DNA from: an uncultured Collinsella sp.
GTDB taxonomy: Bacteria; Actinomycetota; Coriobacteriia; Coriobacteriales; Coriobacteriaceae
Assembly (NCBI GenBank): GCA_937934355.1
Contig: CALGZY010000091.1
Span: 1 to 19,511 of the forward strand
Length of the DNA stretch: 19,511 nt
Direction: 5' to 3'
The translations under genes were made by a program, and so were the position numbers. Positions 9,035-16,425 of this stretch are shown one piece after another; positions within the stretch are counted from its first letter, which is position 1, and the number at the start of each line of letters is the position of its first letter. The notes beneath the pieces are model-generated. The model worked only from the letters and a program-made list of their open reading frames with translations. It was not told the DNA's origin and did no database searches.

Positions 9035-10255
9035 GTGGGTAACCACTTCCGTACCTCCGGTGCGGGCGATGATGCCCCCAAGACGCAGACAGGCGTCCAG
9101 GGCAGTCGTTTCGCCACTCCGGATTCAGAGGGCCAGCCTGTTGCTCAGGCCCCCGCTCAGCCGGCAGATCAGGCACAGCCGGCATCCGATCCCTTTGCCT
9201 ACAATCCAACCAGCGATGTCGCGCTTTCCGGCGCGGCGGGTTTTGAGCCCGTTCAGGCCGTGACCGCTCGCGTGGAGCAGCCTCAGGCTGGCGCCGCCAC
9301 GCTGCAGCCTACCATGGCCGGCATTCCCGACCCCATGGCCCCTGCGACGCCGGCTCCTCAGCCTGCGCAGTCCGGTCTCTTTGCCGCTATTCCCGACCCC
9401 ACGCAGCCTGCTGCCCCGGTGGTCGAGAGCGATCAGGCCGCCGAGGTCGCAAGCCTCGATAACGCGCTCAACAACCCCGATTTTACGTCGGTGTTTGCGC
9501 CCATCGATCCGCAGGCCAGCCGCAAGAAGATGGCCAAGCAGGCCGGTGTCGAGCCCGTCATCCTTATGGAGCATGTCACCAAGATCTATCCGGCACAGCC
9601 CAACAAGCCTGCACTCGACGACATCAACATCGAGATTTATCCGGGCGAGTTCGTCTTCCTGGTCGGTCACTCCGGCTCGGGTAAGACCACGCTGCTGTCG
9701 ACGCTCAACCGCGACGTCAAGCCGACGAGCGGCCGCATCCTGGTTGCCGGTCAGGACCTCATGAAGATCAAGAACCGCAAGGTTCCGTTCCTGCGCCGCC
9801 AGATTGGCGCCGTGTTCCAGGACTTTAAGCTTCTGCCGCAAAAGACCGCCTACGAAAACGTGGCGTTTGCCCTGCAGTGCATCGGCAAGCCCAAGGGCGT
9901 CATTCGCAGCCAGGTGCCCGAGGTGCTGCGTCTGGTCGGTCTGGCCGATCAGATGGACTCGCTACCCGACCAGCTTTCCGGTGGCGAGCAGCAGCGCGTT
10001 GCCGTCGCCCGCGCTATGGTCAACCGTCCGCCGCTGCTGATCTGCGACGAGCCGACGGGCAACCTCGACCCGGCGATCTCGCTGGGCATCATGAAGCTGC
10101 TCGAGCGTATTAACCGCACCGGCACCACCGTGATCGTCGCCACGCACGACCGCGAGATGGTCGATAGCATGCACCGTCGCGTGATCGCCCTCGAGGGCGG
10201 TCACGTTATCCGCGACCAGGAGAGGGGAGGTTACGGCAACTATGGCACCAACTAA
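9035..10255 (+). CDS. ftsE: Cell division ATP-binding protein FtsE with long N-terminal extension
   Basis: FtsE is the ATPase of FtsEX, which acts at the division site to activate peptidoglycan hydrolases through FtsX. The ABC domain covers residues 170-395: Walker A GHSGSGKT at 211-218, a Q-loop (GAVFQDFKLLPQKTAYENV), signature LSGGEQQRVAVARA, Walker B LLICDEPTGNLDP and an H-loop histidine (VATHDRE). The protein is 406 residues, whereas FtsE is usually about 230. The first 170 residues are Pro/Ala/Gln-rich and look disordered, with a short repeated motif (IPDPMAPATP, IPDPTQPAAP). GTG 9035 has an ideal AAGGAG site, while the internal ATG before AKQAGVEPV has none, so the extension is probably translated. 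The gene overlaps ftsX by 14 bases. Confidence 0.95.
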   Translation: MGNHFRTSGAGDDAPKTQTGVQGSRFATPDSEGQPVAQAPAQPADQAQPASDPFAYNPTSDVALSGAAGFEPVQAVTARVEQPQAGAATLQPTMAGIPDPMAPATPAPQPAQSGLFAAIPDPTQPAAPVVESDQAAEVASLDNALNNPDFTSVFAPIDPQASRKKMAKQAGVEPVILMEHVTKIYPAQPNKPALDDINIEIYPGEFVFLVGHSGSGKTTLLSTLNRDVKPTSGRILVAGQDLMKIKNRKVPFLRRQIGAVFQDFKLLPQKTAYENVAFALQCIGKPKGVIRSQVPEVLRLVGLADQMDSLPDQLSGGEQQRVAVARAMVNRPPLLICDEPTGNLDPAISLGIMKLLERINRTGTTVIVATHDREMVDSMHRRVIALEGGHVIRDQERGGYGNYGTN

Positions 10256-11162
10256 CGTGGGCTACTCCTTCAAAGAGGCAATCAGCCACTTCTTCCGTAA
10301 CTGGACTACCTCGCTCGGCGCCGTCATCACGATTTTCCTTTCACTGTTTATCATCGGCCTGTTCATCATGGGCTCCGCGATGCTGAACTCCGTGATCGGC
10401 ACCGTCGAGGATCAGGTTGTCATCAACGCGTTCATTAGTGATGACGCCGATCAGGCTGATGTTCAGGCTTTTGAGGCCGAGCTTAAGACGTGGAATAACG
10501 TCAAGTCCGTGACCTATAAGGACAAGGACGACGCGCTGGCCGAGTATACGAGCAAGATGTCGGGCAACGCCGACGCCACCATGAGCGCACTCGATGGCCA
10601 GAACCCGCTGCCGGCTTCGTTTGCAATTGAGATGGACGATCCGTCCAAGGTCGAGAGCACGGCAGAGAAGCTCAAGAAGGATGCCGATTTCCAGAAGATC
10701 GCGGATGACGGCGACGTCAACGCGAGCGTGCTGTACGGCCAGGAGGAAGTGAGCCGCCTGTTCCAGGTGACCAACTACATCCGTATTGCCGCCGTGGTAC
10801 TCGTTGGCCTTCTGACCTTTATCGCATTCATCTTCATCAACAACACGATTCGCCTGTCCATCACGGCGCGTCGTCGTGAGATTGCGATTATGCGTCTGGT
10901 CGGCGCCAGCAACGGCTTCATTCGTGGCCCGTTTATCACCGAGGGCGTGCTGCAGGCCATTTTGGGCTCGCTGCTTTCCATCGGCGTTCTGGAGCTGCTG
11001 CGCAATCTGATGATTCCGCGTCTGCAGGAGAGCATCGGCTGGATGTCGTTTGCCCTGCCGATGCAGTACTACCTGGTGACCTATGCTGCGCTGATTCTGG
11101 TCGGCGTGATTATCGGTCTCTTTGGTTCTGCCATCGCCATGCGCCGCTACCTGCGCGTGTAG
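10242..11162 (+). CDS. ftsX: Cell division protein FtsX
   Basis: This is the membrane partner of FtsE, with 306 residues and the expected FtsX layout. A cytoplasmic start is followed by a first membrane segment (about 22-46), an extracytoplasmic domain (about 50-175), then three C-terminal segments (about 180-203, 228-250 and 272-297). The family motif RREIAIMRLVGAS lies between the second and third segments. The outer domain normally binds or activates a peptidoglycan hydrolase, and none is encoded beside it here. The start ATG lies inside the end of ftsE, with GGGGAGG upstream at a slightly long spacing, so translation is probably coupled. A terminator follows closely. Confidence 0.95.
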   Translation: MAPTNVGYSFKEAISHFFRNWTTSLGAVITIFLSLFIIGLFIMGSAMLNSVIGTVEDQVVINAFISDDADQADVQAFEAELKTWNNVKSVTYKDKDDALAEYTSKMSGNADATMSALDGQNPLPASFAIEMDDPSKVESTAEKLKKDADFQKIADDGDVNASVLYGQEEVSRLFQVTNYIRIAAVVLVGLLTFIAFIFINNTIRLSITARRREIAIMRLVGASNGFIRGPFITEGVLQAILGSLLSIGVLELLRNLMIPRLQESIGWMSFALPMQYYLVTYAALILVGVIIGLFGSAIAMRRYLRV

Positions 11163-11186
11163 GCATGCCTGGAATTCATCCCTTCC

Positions 11187-11220
11187 AACGGGTCGTCTCT
11201 TATGGGGCGGCCCGTTTTTT
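11187..11220 (+). terminator. Rho-independent terminator of ftsEX
   Basis: A 13-bp stem with G-U pairs (11187-11199 with 11204-11216) closes a TTAT loop and runs into six Ts (11215-11220). It starts 25 bases after the ftsX stop. Confidence 0.9.
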
Positions 11221-11221
11221 G

Positions 11222-11300
11222 ATTCCTAGGGGACGAAGGAAACGGATCATCGTGGCGCTGGTCTATCTATGTAATCCGTTTTCCTTCGTCCCCTAGGGAT
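11222..11300. repeat. 79-bp palindromic element (AGGGGACGAAGGAAA family)
   Basis: The left arm 11222-11247 and right arm 11274-11300 are complementary apart from one mismatch and one extra base. The shared core is CCTAGGGGACGAAGGAAA. The 26-base spacer is unrelated to the other repeats here. It lies between the ftsX terminator and rnr and contains no gene. Confidence 0.85.
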
Positions 11301-11352
11301 CATTTGGGTAGACTCTTGGGATGTAAACGGCAATCGATAGTTAGGAGGCGCC

Positions 11353-13488
11353 ATGGGGCGCAATAACAAGCATAAGCGTGGAGCTCGCAATAAGCGCGGG
11401 CCGGTGCGCAGCGAACGCCGTCCGAGCCTGACCGGGCGCGTGCAGCTCCATGAGCACAGTGCCTATGTCATAACCGAGAATGGCGACTACAAGGTCATGG
11501 GCCGTGGCAAGCGCGAGATTATGGATGGCGATACCGTTGCCGTGAGCATTAAGAACAGCCCGCACGGTGAGCGGCGCGCCGTGATCGAAGGCGTGGTTGA
11601 GCGCGCAGCCATAAGCGTGGTGGGCACGTACCAGACCGCCGGTCCGCTCGGTGTGATCGAGCCGCTCGATTCGCGTCTGAAGGCCGACTTCTTCATTCTG
11701 CCCGAGGATACCTCGGCGGATCGTCTGGGCGTCCACCCGGGTGATGCTGTTGTCGCACGCATTTTGACCTACCCGACGCGCCTGGAATCGGGCACCGTGA
11801 CGATCGAACGCCGCATTGGCGGAGATGACGCGCCCGATTTGGGCGTTCAATATGTGATGGCGCGCTACGGCTATACCGATAGCTATCCCGAGGCCGCGCT
11901 GGACGAGGCCGAGGGGCTTTCGCTCGATGTGTCCGCGGCGCTTAAGGACCCGCTCCGCCGCGATCTGCGCGACCGCTTTGTCATCACGATCGACCCGGTC
12001 GACGCGCGCGACTTTGACGATGCCATTTCGCTGGAGCGTACGCCCGAGGGTGGCTACAAGCTGGGTGTGCATATCGCCGACGTTTCACACTATGTGGCTT
12101 GGGACGGACATATCGATCTTGAGGCTCGCCATCGCACGACATCGGTGTATCTGGCCGATCGCGTGCTTCCCATGCTGCCCGAACGCCTGTCCAATGACCT
12201 GTGCTCGCTTCGCCCTGACGAGGACCGCCTGGCGTTTACCGTCGATATCGAGCTTGATGCGCAGGGCCGCGTGCGGCATTACGATCCGTACCCCAGCGTG
12301 ATTCGCTCGCGTGTGCGTATGGACTATGACGGCGCCGAGGCGCTGCTGGTGCGTGCCGGCGCGGTTGAGTATTCGGTGTTGGAGGGTGCGGCCGAGGATG
12401 TTGCGGCTGCCGAGACCTCGCGCGAGGAAGCGCTTGAGCGCGGTCTTGCGTGCGAGGAGGCCGCCCGCGGCTACAACGTCGACCTCTGCGATTTCCTTGT
12501 CGCCGCTAACGAACTCGCCGAACTTCGCCGTCGTATTCGTCGCGCCCGCGGCTCAGTCGATTTTGACACGGCCGAGATTCGTGCTCGGTTGGATAAGGAC
12601 GGAGTACCCGTGCAGATTGTGGCGCGTGAGCGTTCGTGTGCCACGTCGCTTATCGAGGAGGCCATGCTGCTCGCCAACGAGTGCGTTGCAGAGTGGCTGG
12701 CAGACCGTGATATCGAGGCCTGCTATCGCGTGCATGAGGATCCGAGCCCCGATAGCCTGCACGGTGCCGCCGTTGCGCTGGCGCAGTTAGGCATCATCGA
12801 CGATCGCCGTGCTGCCGGTATTGCCCTGGGGAGCCCCGATGAGCTGCAGGCTGCAGTTGATGCTGCCGCCGGTACGGCCAACGCACCGCTCGTCAACACG
12901 CTGCTTCTGCGCAGCATGCAGCGCGCGCTGTACAAGCCGCGCAACGAGGGCCACTTTGCGCTCGCCGCGCCGTGCTACTGTCACTTTACGAGTCCCATCC
13001 GTCGCTACCCCGATCTGGTGGTGCACCGCGTGCTCAAACTGCAGTTGGCCTATGAACAGCTCGGCGGTAAGGACGCCTTGGTCCGTACGCCGCGGCTGAT
13101 CGGCAAGGGGCGCGAGTCGCTGCCGCGCATTCTGCCGCAGATCTGCCGCGCATGCAGCGATGCCGAGCGCGCGGCAGATGCCGCCAGCCATGCGACGCAA
13201 AAGATCAAGATTGCCCAGTACTATGAGGACCGTCTGGGCGAGCGCTATGCCGGAGCTGTCTCGTGGGTTAGCAGCATGGGCCTCTTTGTGCGCTTGGACC
13301 TAACGCAGGTCGAAGGCTTGGTTTCGATCAAGAGCCTGGGCAACGAGTGGTTCGAGTTCGACGAGGATGCGCTTACGCTGACGGGCGCCGACACGGGGAT
13401 TCGCTATGAATTGGGTCAGCGCGTGATTGTCGAGGTCTCGCGCGTCAATACCACGCGTGGGCACTTGGACTTTAAGCTTATCCATTAG
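11353..13488 (+). CDS. rnr: Ribonuclease R
   Basis: RNase R is a processive 3'-to-5' exoribonuclease that degrades structured RNA and works with tmRNA/SmpB in clearing stalled messages. The protein is 711 residues. A basic start (MGRNNKHKRGARNKRG) precedes cold-shock/OB-type domains (about 25-190). The RNB catalytic domain follows (about 200-560), with the metal-binding aspartates Asp214, Asp220, Asp222 and Asp223 in DPVDARDFDDAISL and the conserved HFTSPIRRYPDLVVHR. A C-terminal S1 domain covers about 625-711. There is no N-terminal winged-helix domain and no long lysine-rich tail. The start has AGGAGG upstream. A TAGACT hexamer at 11309-11314 might be part of its promoter. SmpB lies 4 kb downstream, as often seen. 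Confidence 0.95.
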   Translation: MGRNNKHKRGARNKRGPVRSERRPSLTGRVQLHEHSAYVITENGDYKVMGRGKREIMDGDTVAVSIKNSPHGERRAVIEGVVERAAISVVGTYQTAGPLGVIEPLDSRLKADFFILPEDTSADRLGVHPGDAVVARILTYPTRLESGTVTIERRIGGDDAPDLGVQYVMARYGYTDSYPEAALDEAEGLSLDVSAALKDPLRRDLRDRFVITIDPVDARDFDDAISLERTPEGGYKLGVHIADVSHYVAWDGHIDLEARHRTTSVYLADRVLPMLPERLSNDLCSLRPDEDRLAFTVDIELDAQGRVRHYDPYPSVIRSRVRMDYDGAEALLVRAGAVEYSVLEGAAEDVAAAETSREEALERGLACEEAARGYNVDLCDFLVAANELAELRRRIRRARGSVDFDTAEIRARLDKDGVPVQIVARERSCATSLIEEAMLLANECVAEWLADRDIEACYRVHEDPSPDSLHGAAVALAQLGIIDDRRAAGIALGSPDELQAAVDAAAGTANAPLVNTLLLRSMQRALYKPRNEGHFALAAPCYCHFTSPIRRYPDLVVHRVLKLQLAYEQLGGKDALVRTPRLIGKGRESLPRILPQICRACSDAERAADAASHATQKIKIAQYYEDRLGERYAGAVSWVSSMGLFVRLDLTQVEGLVSIKSLGNEWFEFDEDALTLTGADTGIRYELGQRVIVEVSRVNTTRGHLDFKLIH

Positions 13489-13516
13489 CCAAATCCCGAC
13501 TGATGGTGGGGGAGCG

Positions 13517-13548
13517 GAGGGCGGCCTTCCGGGACCGCCCTTCGCATT
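13517..13548 (+). terminator. Weak terminator-like hairpin after rnr
   Basis: AGGGCGG (13518-13524) pairs with CCGCCCT (13535-13541), with additional CC/GG pairing inside. The tail TCGCATTT is a poor T run. Confidence 0.4.
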
Positions 13549-13607
13549 TGAATCGTGACTACCTTGCCGTCTGCTCGGCCGCCCGCTTACCTGCTATTTG
13601 AGAGGTA

Positions 13608-13645
13608 AAACCTACCAAAATAAACCTGTCCCTTTTGGCAGGTTT
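13608..13645. repeat. Palindromic repeat, ACCTGCCA family, copy 2
   Basis: The arms AAACCTACCAAAA and TTTTGGCAGGTTT pair at 12 of 13 positions around a core containing AACCTGTCCC. Copy 1 is at 1351-1385. This copy ends 20 bases before the start of the broken resolvase gene. Confidence 0.8.
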
Positions 13646-13664
13646 ACAAGAAAGCGGGGATGAG

Positions 13665-14270
13665 ATGGCGACGGTGTACGGTTATGCGCGGGTGAGTTCG
13701 CGCGATCAGAATCTTAATCGGTAGCTGGATGCGCTGGGCGCCTATGGTGTGGGCTCGGCGAATATTTATGCCGACCATGCGAGCGGCAAGGACTTCGATC
13801 GACCGCGTTATCGCGAGCTGCTGCACGTCCTGGGAGACGGGGACGTGCTGGTGGTGCTTTCTATCGACCGACTTGGCCGTAATTACTCCGAGATTCTTGA
13901 GGAATGGCGACGCATTACCAAGGAGCTCGGGGTTGCCATTGTGGTGTTGGACATGCCATTGCTTGACACGCGCGCTAGGGCCAGCGGCGCGCCGGATGTG
14001 ACCAACGTCCTGATTGCCGATATTGTGCTGCAACTGCTGAGCTACGTGGCGCAGGTGGAGCGCGAGAATATCCATCGGCGCCAAGCGGAGGGAATTGCAG
14101 CGGCGCGGGCGCGAGGGGTCCGTTTCGGTCGACCTCGCAAGCCGTGCCCTCCTCAGTTTGAGCTGGTGCGCGATAGCTATGAGGCGGGCGATATTACCCG
14201 CAGCCAGGCGGCAAAGTGCCTGGGCGTGTGCGTGGGGACGTTCGATCGCTGGATGCGCGAGGCGGGGTAG
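13665..14270 (+). pseudogene. Serine recombinase (resolvase/invertase family) interrupted by an amber codon
   Basis: The reading frame from ATG 13665 gives the resolvase start MATVYGYARVSSRDQNLNR, with the catalytic serine expected at residue 11. It then meets TAG at 13722-13724 exactly where the family has Gln (NLNR-Q-LDALG), consistent with a single CAG-to-TAG change. Beyond it the frame stays open to 14270 with all expected parts: SIDRLGRNYSEILEEW, VAQVERENIHRRQAEGI, GRPRKP and a C-terminal helix-turn-helix (ITRSQAAKCLGVCVGTFDRW). Full length would be 201 residues. A protein restarted at the internal ATG 13749 would lack the catalytic serine. Either it is a recent pseudogene or the codon is read through. 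The palindromic repeat directly upstream may be related to its former target site, but this is only a guess. Confidence 0.85.
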
Positions 14271-14374
14271 GGGTTTGCGTCGCTTTGTCGCTTCCTGTTG
14301 CGATTCAAATTTTGATACGGTGACGATGCCATCTGGGGCTACACTCGCTGATATTCAAAAAAGGAGGTTGGCCC

Positions 14375-14956
14375 TTGGCGCGCGTAAAACAAATAATCGG
14401 ATGGACCGCGATCGTTCTGTTCGCTGCAACGCTGGCGGGCATCTGGGTGCTGACGGAGCAAAATGCGGTGGAGACGTCGTTGCTGAGCGAGTCCACCGCG
14501 CGTGTGGTGGAGGGTCAGGCTACGGGCGTTCAGGCCGCCGATGCCACGGGTGAAGCCCAGACGGAGAACGGAATGACCGGGGGCACCGATTCGGCTGCCT
14601 CGAATGTCCGGTCTGGCCGACTTGCTTCCATTCGCATGTGGGTGGGCGCGAACGTCCGTCGCGTTGCCCATACCGTAGAGTTTTTCTTCGTCGGATTGTT
14701 CGCCTCGGTGATCGTGGCTTGCTTTTCCAGGCGTCCGTGGAGCGTGTGCTCCCGTTGCGTGCCCGTATTGCTCTTTTGCGCCGCCTGCTCCGTTGGCGAT
14801 CAGGTACATAAGATCTTTGTTCCCGGCAGGCATTTCGACGTTATCGATTTAGAATTCGATGCTGCGGGCTATATCACCGCCATGCTGTTGGTATTGCTGG
14901 CAGCGGCGTTGGTGCGCCATGCGACTCGGCCGATCGGCGCCCATGCGAGGCGCTAG
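14375..14956 (+). CDS. VanZ-like family membrane protein
   Basis: The protein has 193 residues from a TTG start at 14375, supported by a strong AAGGAGG site seven bases upstream. Hydrophobic segments lie near residues 8-27, 98-117, 124-142 and 160-181. Between the first and second is a polar linker of about 70 residues rich in Gly, Ala, Thr and Glu. The conserved VanZ-like features are in the C-terminal half: RRVAHTVEFFFVGLF, then SVGDQVHKIFVPGRHFDVIDL and the DAAGY motif before the last segment. VanZ contributes low-level teicoplanin resistance in enterococci, but most homologues have no known role, so resistance should not be assumed. The ordinary VanZ-like N-terminal pair of helices is replaced here by one helix and the polar linker. 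No clear promoter was found. Confidence 0.8.
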   Translation: MARVKQIIGWTAIVLFAATLAGIWVLTEQNAVETSLLSESTARVVEGQATGVQAADATGEAQTENGMTGGTDSAASNVRSGRLASIRMWVGANVRRVAHTVEFFFVGLFASVIVACFSRRPWSVCSRCVPVLLFCAACSVGDQVHKIFVPGRHFDVIDLEFDAAGYITAMLLVLLAAALVRHATRPIGAHARR

Positions 14957-15078
14957 CCTTAAGACGAGACATCGCGACTGCCTATGCTTCGACATTGACT
15001 ACAATAACGGCTGCAATCGCGAGCGGTCGTCGATGTGCAGTTTTCCATACACCTGTTTTCTCTAAGAAAGGAAATCCC

Positions 15079-15438
15079 ATGGCGGTATTGTTTGTTGAAT
15101 ATCCCAAGTGCTCGACCTGTAAGAAGGCCAAGGCATGGCTGGACGAACATGGGGTAGAGTATATCGACCGCGATATCGTTTTGGACAATCCCACGGCTGA
15201 TGAGCTTGCGACCTGGATTGCTCGTTCGGGGCTGCCGGTGCGGCGCTTCTTTAATTCGTCGGGCATGAAATATCGAGAGCTGGGCCTGAAGGCGCGTCTG
15301 GATGCGGGCATGACGGATCGGGAATGCTACGAGCTGCTGGCGACCGACGGCATGCTGGTCAAGCGTCCGCTGCTGGTGGGCGACGACTTTGCGATTCCTG
15401 GGTTTAAGGAAGCGACCTGGACCGAGGTGCTGCTGTAG
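15079..15438 (+). CDS. ArsC/Spx-family thioredoxin-fold protein
   Basis: The protein has 119 residues from ATG 15079, with an AAAGGA site upstream; a longer in-frame start at 14995 lacks one. The N-terminal CSTCKKAKAWLDEHGV (Cys11 and Cys14) is the redox motif of ArsC-like proteins. RRFFNSSGMKYRELGLK near residue 60 and MLVKRPLLV near residue 95 complete the family pattern. Members include glutaredoxin-type arsenate reductases, the RNA polymerase-binding regulator Spx and many proteins of unknown role. The CXXC pair and the full-length ArsC fold resemble the Spx/YffB branch more than a proven arsenate reductase, and no ars genes are nearby. A TACAAT hexamer at 15000-15005 might be its -10. 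Confidence 0.85.
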   Translation: MAVLFVEYPKCSTCKKAKAWLDEHGVEYIDRDIVLDNPTADELATWIARSGLPVRRFFNSSGMKYRELGLKARLDAGMTDRECYELLATDGMLVKRPLLVGDDFAIPGFKEATWTEVLL

Positions 15439-15444
15439 TGGTTG

Positions 15445-15615
15445 CGGAAAGTGCGTCCCGTTTTGAGCTCGGATTCCGGGACGCAGTTTCCGGTTGAAGG
15501 GGCTAGCGGAAACCGTATCCCAGTTTGAGCGCGAAATCTGGGATACGGTTTCCGTTTGGGGCCTCTAGGGGAAAGCGCGTCCCGTTCTGGACGTAAATTC
15601 CGGGATGAGCTTTCC
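15445..15615. repeat. Array of three related hairpins
   Basis: Hairpin 1 is 15445-15460 with 15477-15492 (one mismatch). Hairpin 2 is 15507-15523 with 15538-15554 (17 bp, perfect). Hairpin 3 is 15570-15584 with 15601-15615 (two mismatches). All arms share GGAAA...TCCC, and the loops of the first two both begin TTTGAGC. Spacers between hairpins are 14 to 15 bases. This regular layout resembles clustered REP palindromes. They lie between the convergent ends of the ArsC-like gene and the minus-strand gene. Confidence 0.85.
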
Positions 15616-15665
15616 GGTTGGCGGGCATGCGCACTATCCCGGCTGGCGGGCATATGCGCTAATCC
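15616..15665. repeat. Two tandem ~25-base direct repeats
   Basis: Units 15616-15640 and 15641-15665 both contain GG(T/C)TGGCGGGCAT followed by GCGC and CTATCC/CTAATCC. The second unit covers the stop codon of the minus-strand gene. Confidence 0.6.
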
Positions 15666-16069
15666 TCAAGCTGTGCCCATTCGTGCGGATTGTAGACCTT
15701 TACGTGCTTGTTGGGCTTGCCGCTCCAGTACTCCTCGTCCATAAAGGGCAGATATGCCTGAACGCCGGGGCAGATAAAGGGAATCCGCTGCTGTTGCAGT
15801 CGCTCGCGCTGGCGCTGCTCCAGGTGCGCCTCGGATATGACGGTCGGCATACCGGACAGCTCGACGAGGCTTGCCTGGATTCGCTTAAGGTCGGGGAGTC
15901 CCGCGTGCCATGACACCCGCATGATCAAAAAGGATGCACGGCGGTATTTTGCCTGCATCACCGTGATGGCGGGGCGCAGTGTGGGATGGATTTTGTCCCG
16001 TTCGGGCCAAAGGCCAGCAGTGATCTCGAGGCCCAGGGTCTCCCATAGGTAATCAAGCTCTTCGTCCAT
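15659..16069 (-). CDS. Small protein resembling part of a MarR-type regulator family
   Basis: The protein has 136 residues from ATG at 16069, with GAGG just upstream; a TTG at 16090 would add seven residues. The middle to C-terminal part, QQQRIPFICPGVQAYLP, resembles a segment of a group of MarR-type winged-helix proteins (RRIPFIVPG.QLYLP). The usual C-terminal DNA-binding region is missing, because the protein ends at HEWAQLED soon after this motif. It may be a truncated relative or a stand-alone domain. The N-terminal part (ITVMQAKYRRASFLIMRVSW) has no signature I know. It runs against its neighbours, and a perfect palindrome lies about 70 bases upstream of its start. The gene is likely real; its function is uncertain. 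Confidence 0.6.
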   Translation of the reverse strand: MDEELDYLWETLGLEITAGLWPERDKIHPTLRPAITVMQAKYRRASFLIMRVSWHAGLPDLKRIQASLVELSGMPTVISEAHLEQRQRERLQQQRIPFICPGVQAYLPFMDEEYWSGKPNKHVKVYNPHEWAQLED

Positions 16070-16138
16070 GGTGCCTCGATATCCGTGCAATGATGACGGT
16101 TCGATTGTGCCATCAGCCGTGAGTGCTGCATTGTTGTA

Positions 16139-16155
16139 ATCTACCAGCGGTAGAT
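16139..16155. promoter_or_regulatory. 17-bp palindrome upstream of the minus-strand gene
   Basis: ATCTACC-AGC-GGTAGAT is a perfect dyad 70 bases upstream of the minus-strand start at 16069 and about 110 bases upstream of the tRNA promoter. It has the shape of a dimeric regulator site. Confidence 0.45.
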
Positions 16156-16227
16156 GTGGGATGTTTTACGGGCTTTGGCGCCGTACGTGTCGCTGGTGCT
16201 TCACAGGTCCTTCACGTGTTGGCCGTA

Positions 16228-16253
16228 TTTGACTGAATTTCAAAAAAGTCAAA
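16228..16253. repeat. 7-bp inverted repeat TTTGACT/AGTCAAA
   Basis: The arms at 16228-16234 and 16247-16253 flank a 12-base AT-rich spacer, directly upstream of the tRNA promoter. It may be a regulatory site or an upstream AT-rich element. Confidence 0.35.
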
Positions 16254-16261
16254 ATTGGGGC

Positions 16262-16290
16262 TTGCGTCACGGCGAGACTTCCCGTATATT
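16262..16290 (+). promoter_or_regulatory. Promoter of the tRNA pair
   Basis: TTGCGT (16262-16267), a 17-base spacer and TATATT (16285-16290) match a housekeeping promoter. Transcription would start near 16297, about 38 bases before the tRNA-Gln gene. Confidence 0.75.
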
Positions 16291-16334
16291 TCTTTCTTGC
16301 GCAAAGGCACAGCCGAGCGCAGCGATGCAGTCAT

Positions 16335-16408
16335 TGGGATGTCGTCTAATGGCAGGACAGCGGATTCTGGTTCCGTCAATGGGGGTTCGACTCCCTCCAT
16401 CCCAGCCA
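16335..16408 (+). tRNA. tRNA-Gln (anticodon CUG)
   Basis: The cloverleaf is complete. Acceptor arm TGGGATG pairs with CATCCCA. The anticodon stem GCGGA/TCCGT encloses loop TTCTGGT with anticodon CTG (reads CAG). The T arm GGGGG-TTCGACT-CCCTC has one G-U pair. The discriminator is G and the 3' CCA (16406-16408) is encoded. Confidence 0.95.
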
Positions 16409-16425
16409 TTGCATTTGCTACATAT

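Noticed and set aside
13722..13724. TAG recoded as an amino acid throughout this genome
   Set aside because: Eight intact genes in the window end with TAG at natural C-termini, so general reassignment is not supported.
13749..14270. Functional resolvase made from an internal ATG
   Set aside because: It would lack the catalytic serine and the first strand of the fold.
14312..14345. Promoter TTGATA...TACACT for the VanZ-like gene
   Set aside because: The spacing of 22 bases is too long for a standard promoter.
14995..15078. Longer N-terminus for the ArsC/Spx-like protein
   Set aside because: No ribosome binding site at 14995, and homologues begin at the residue encoded by ATG 15079.
15445..15615. 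CRISPR array
   Set aside because: The units are palindromes with unequal sequence and no uniform direct repeats or spacers, and no cas genes are present.
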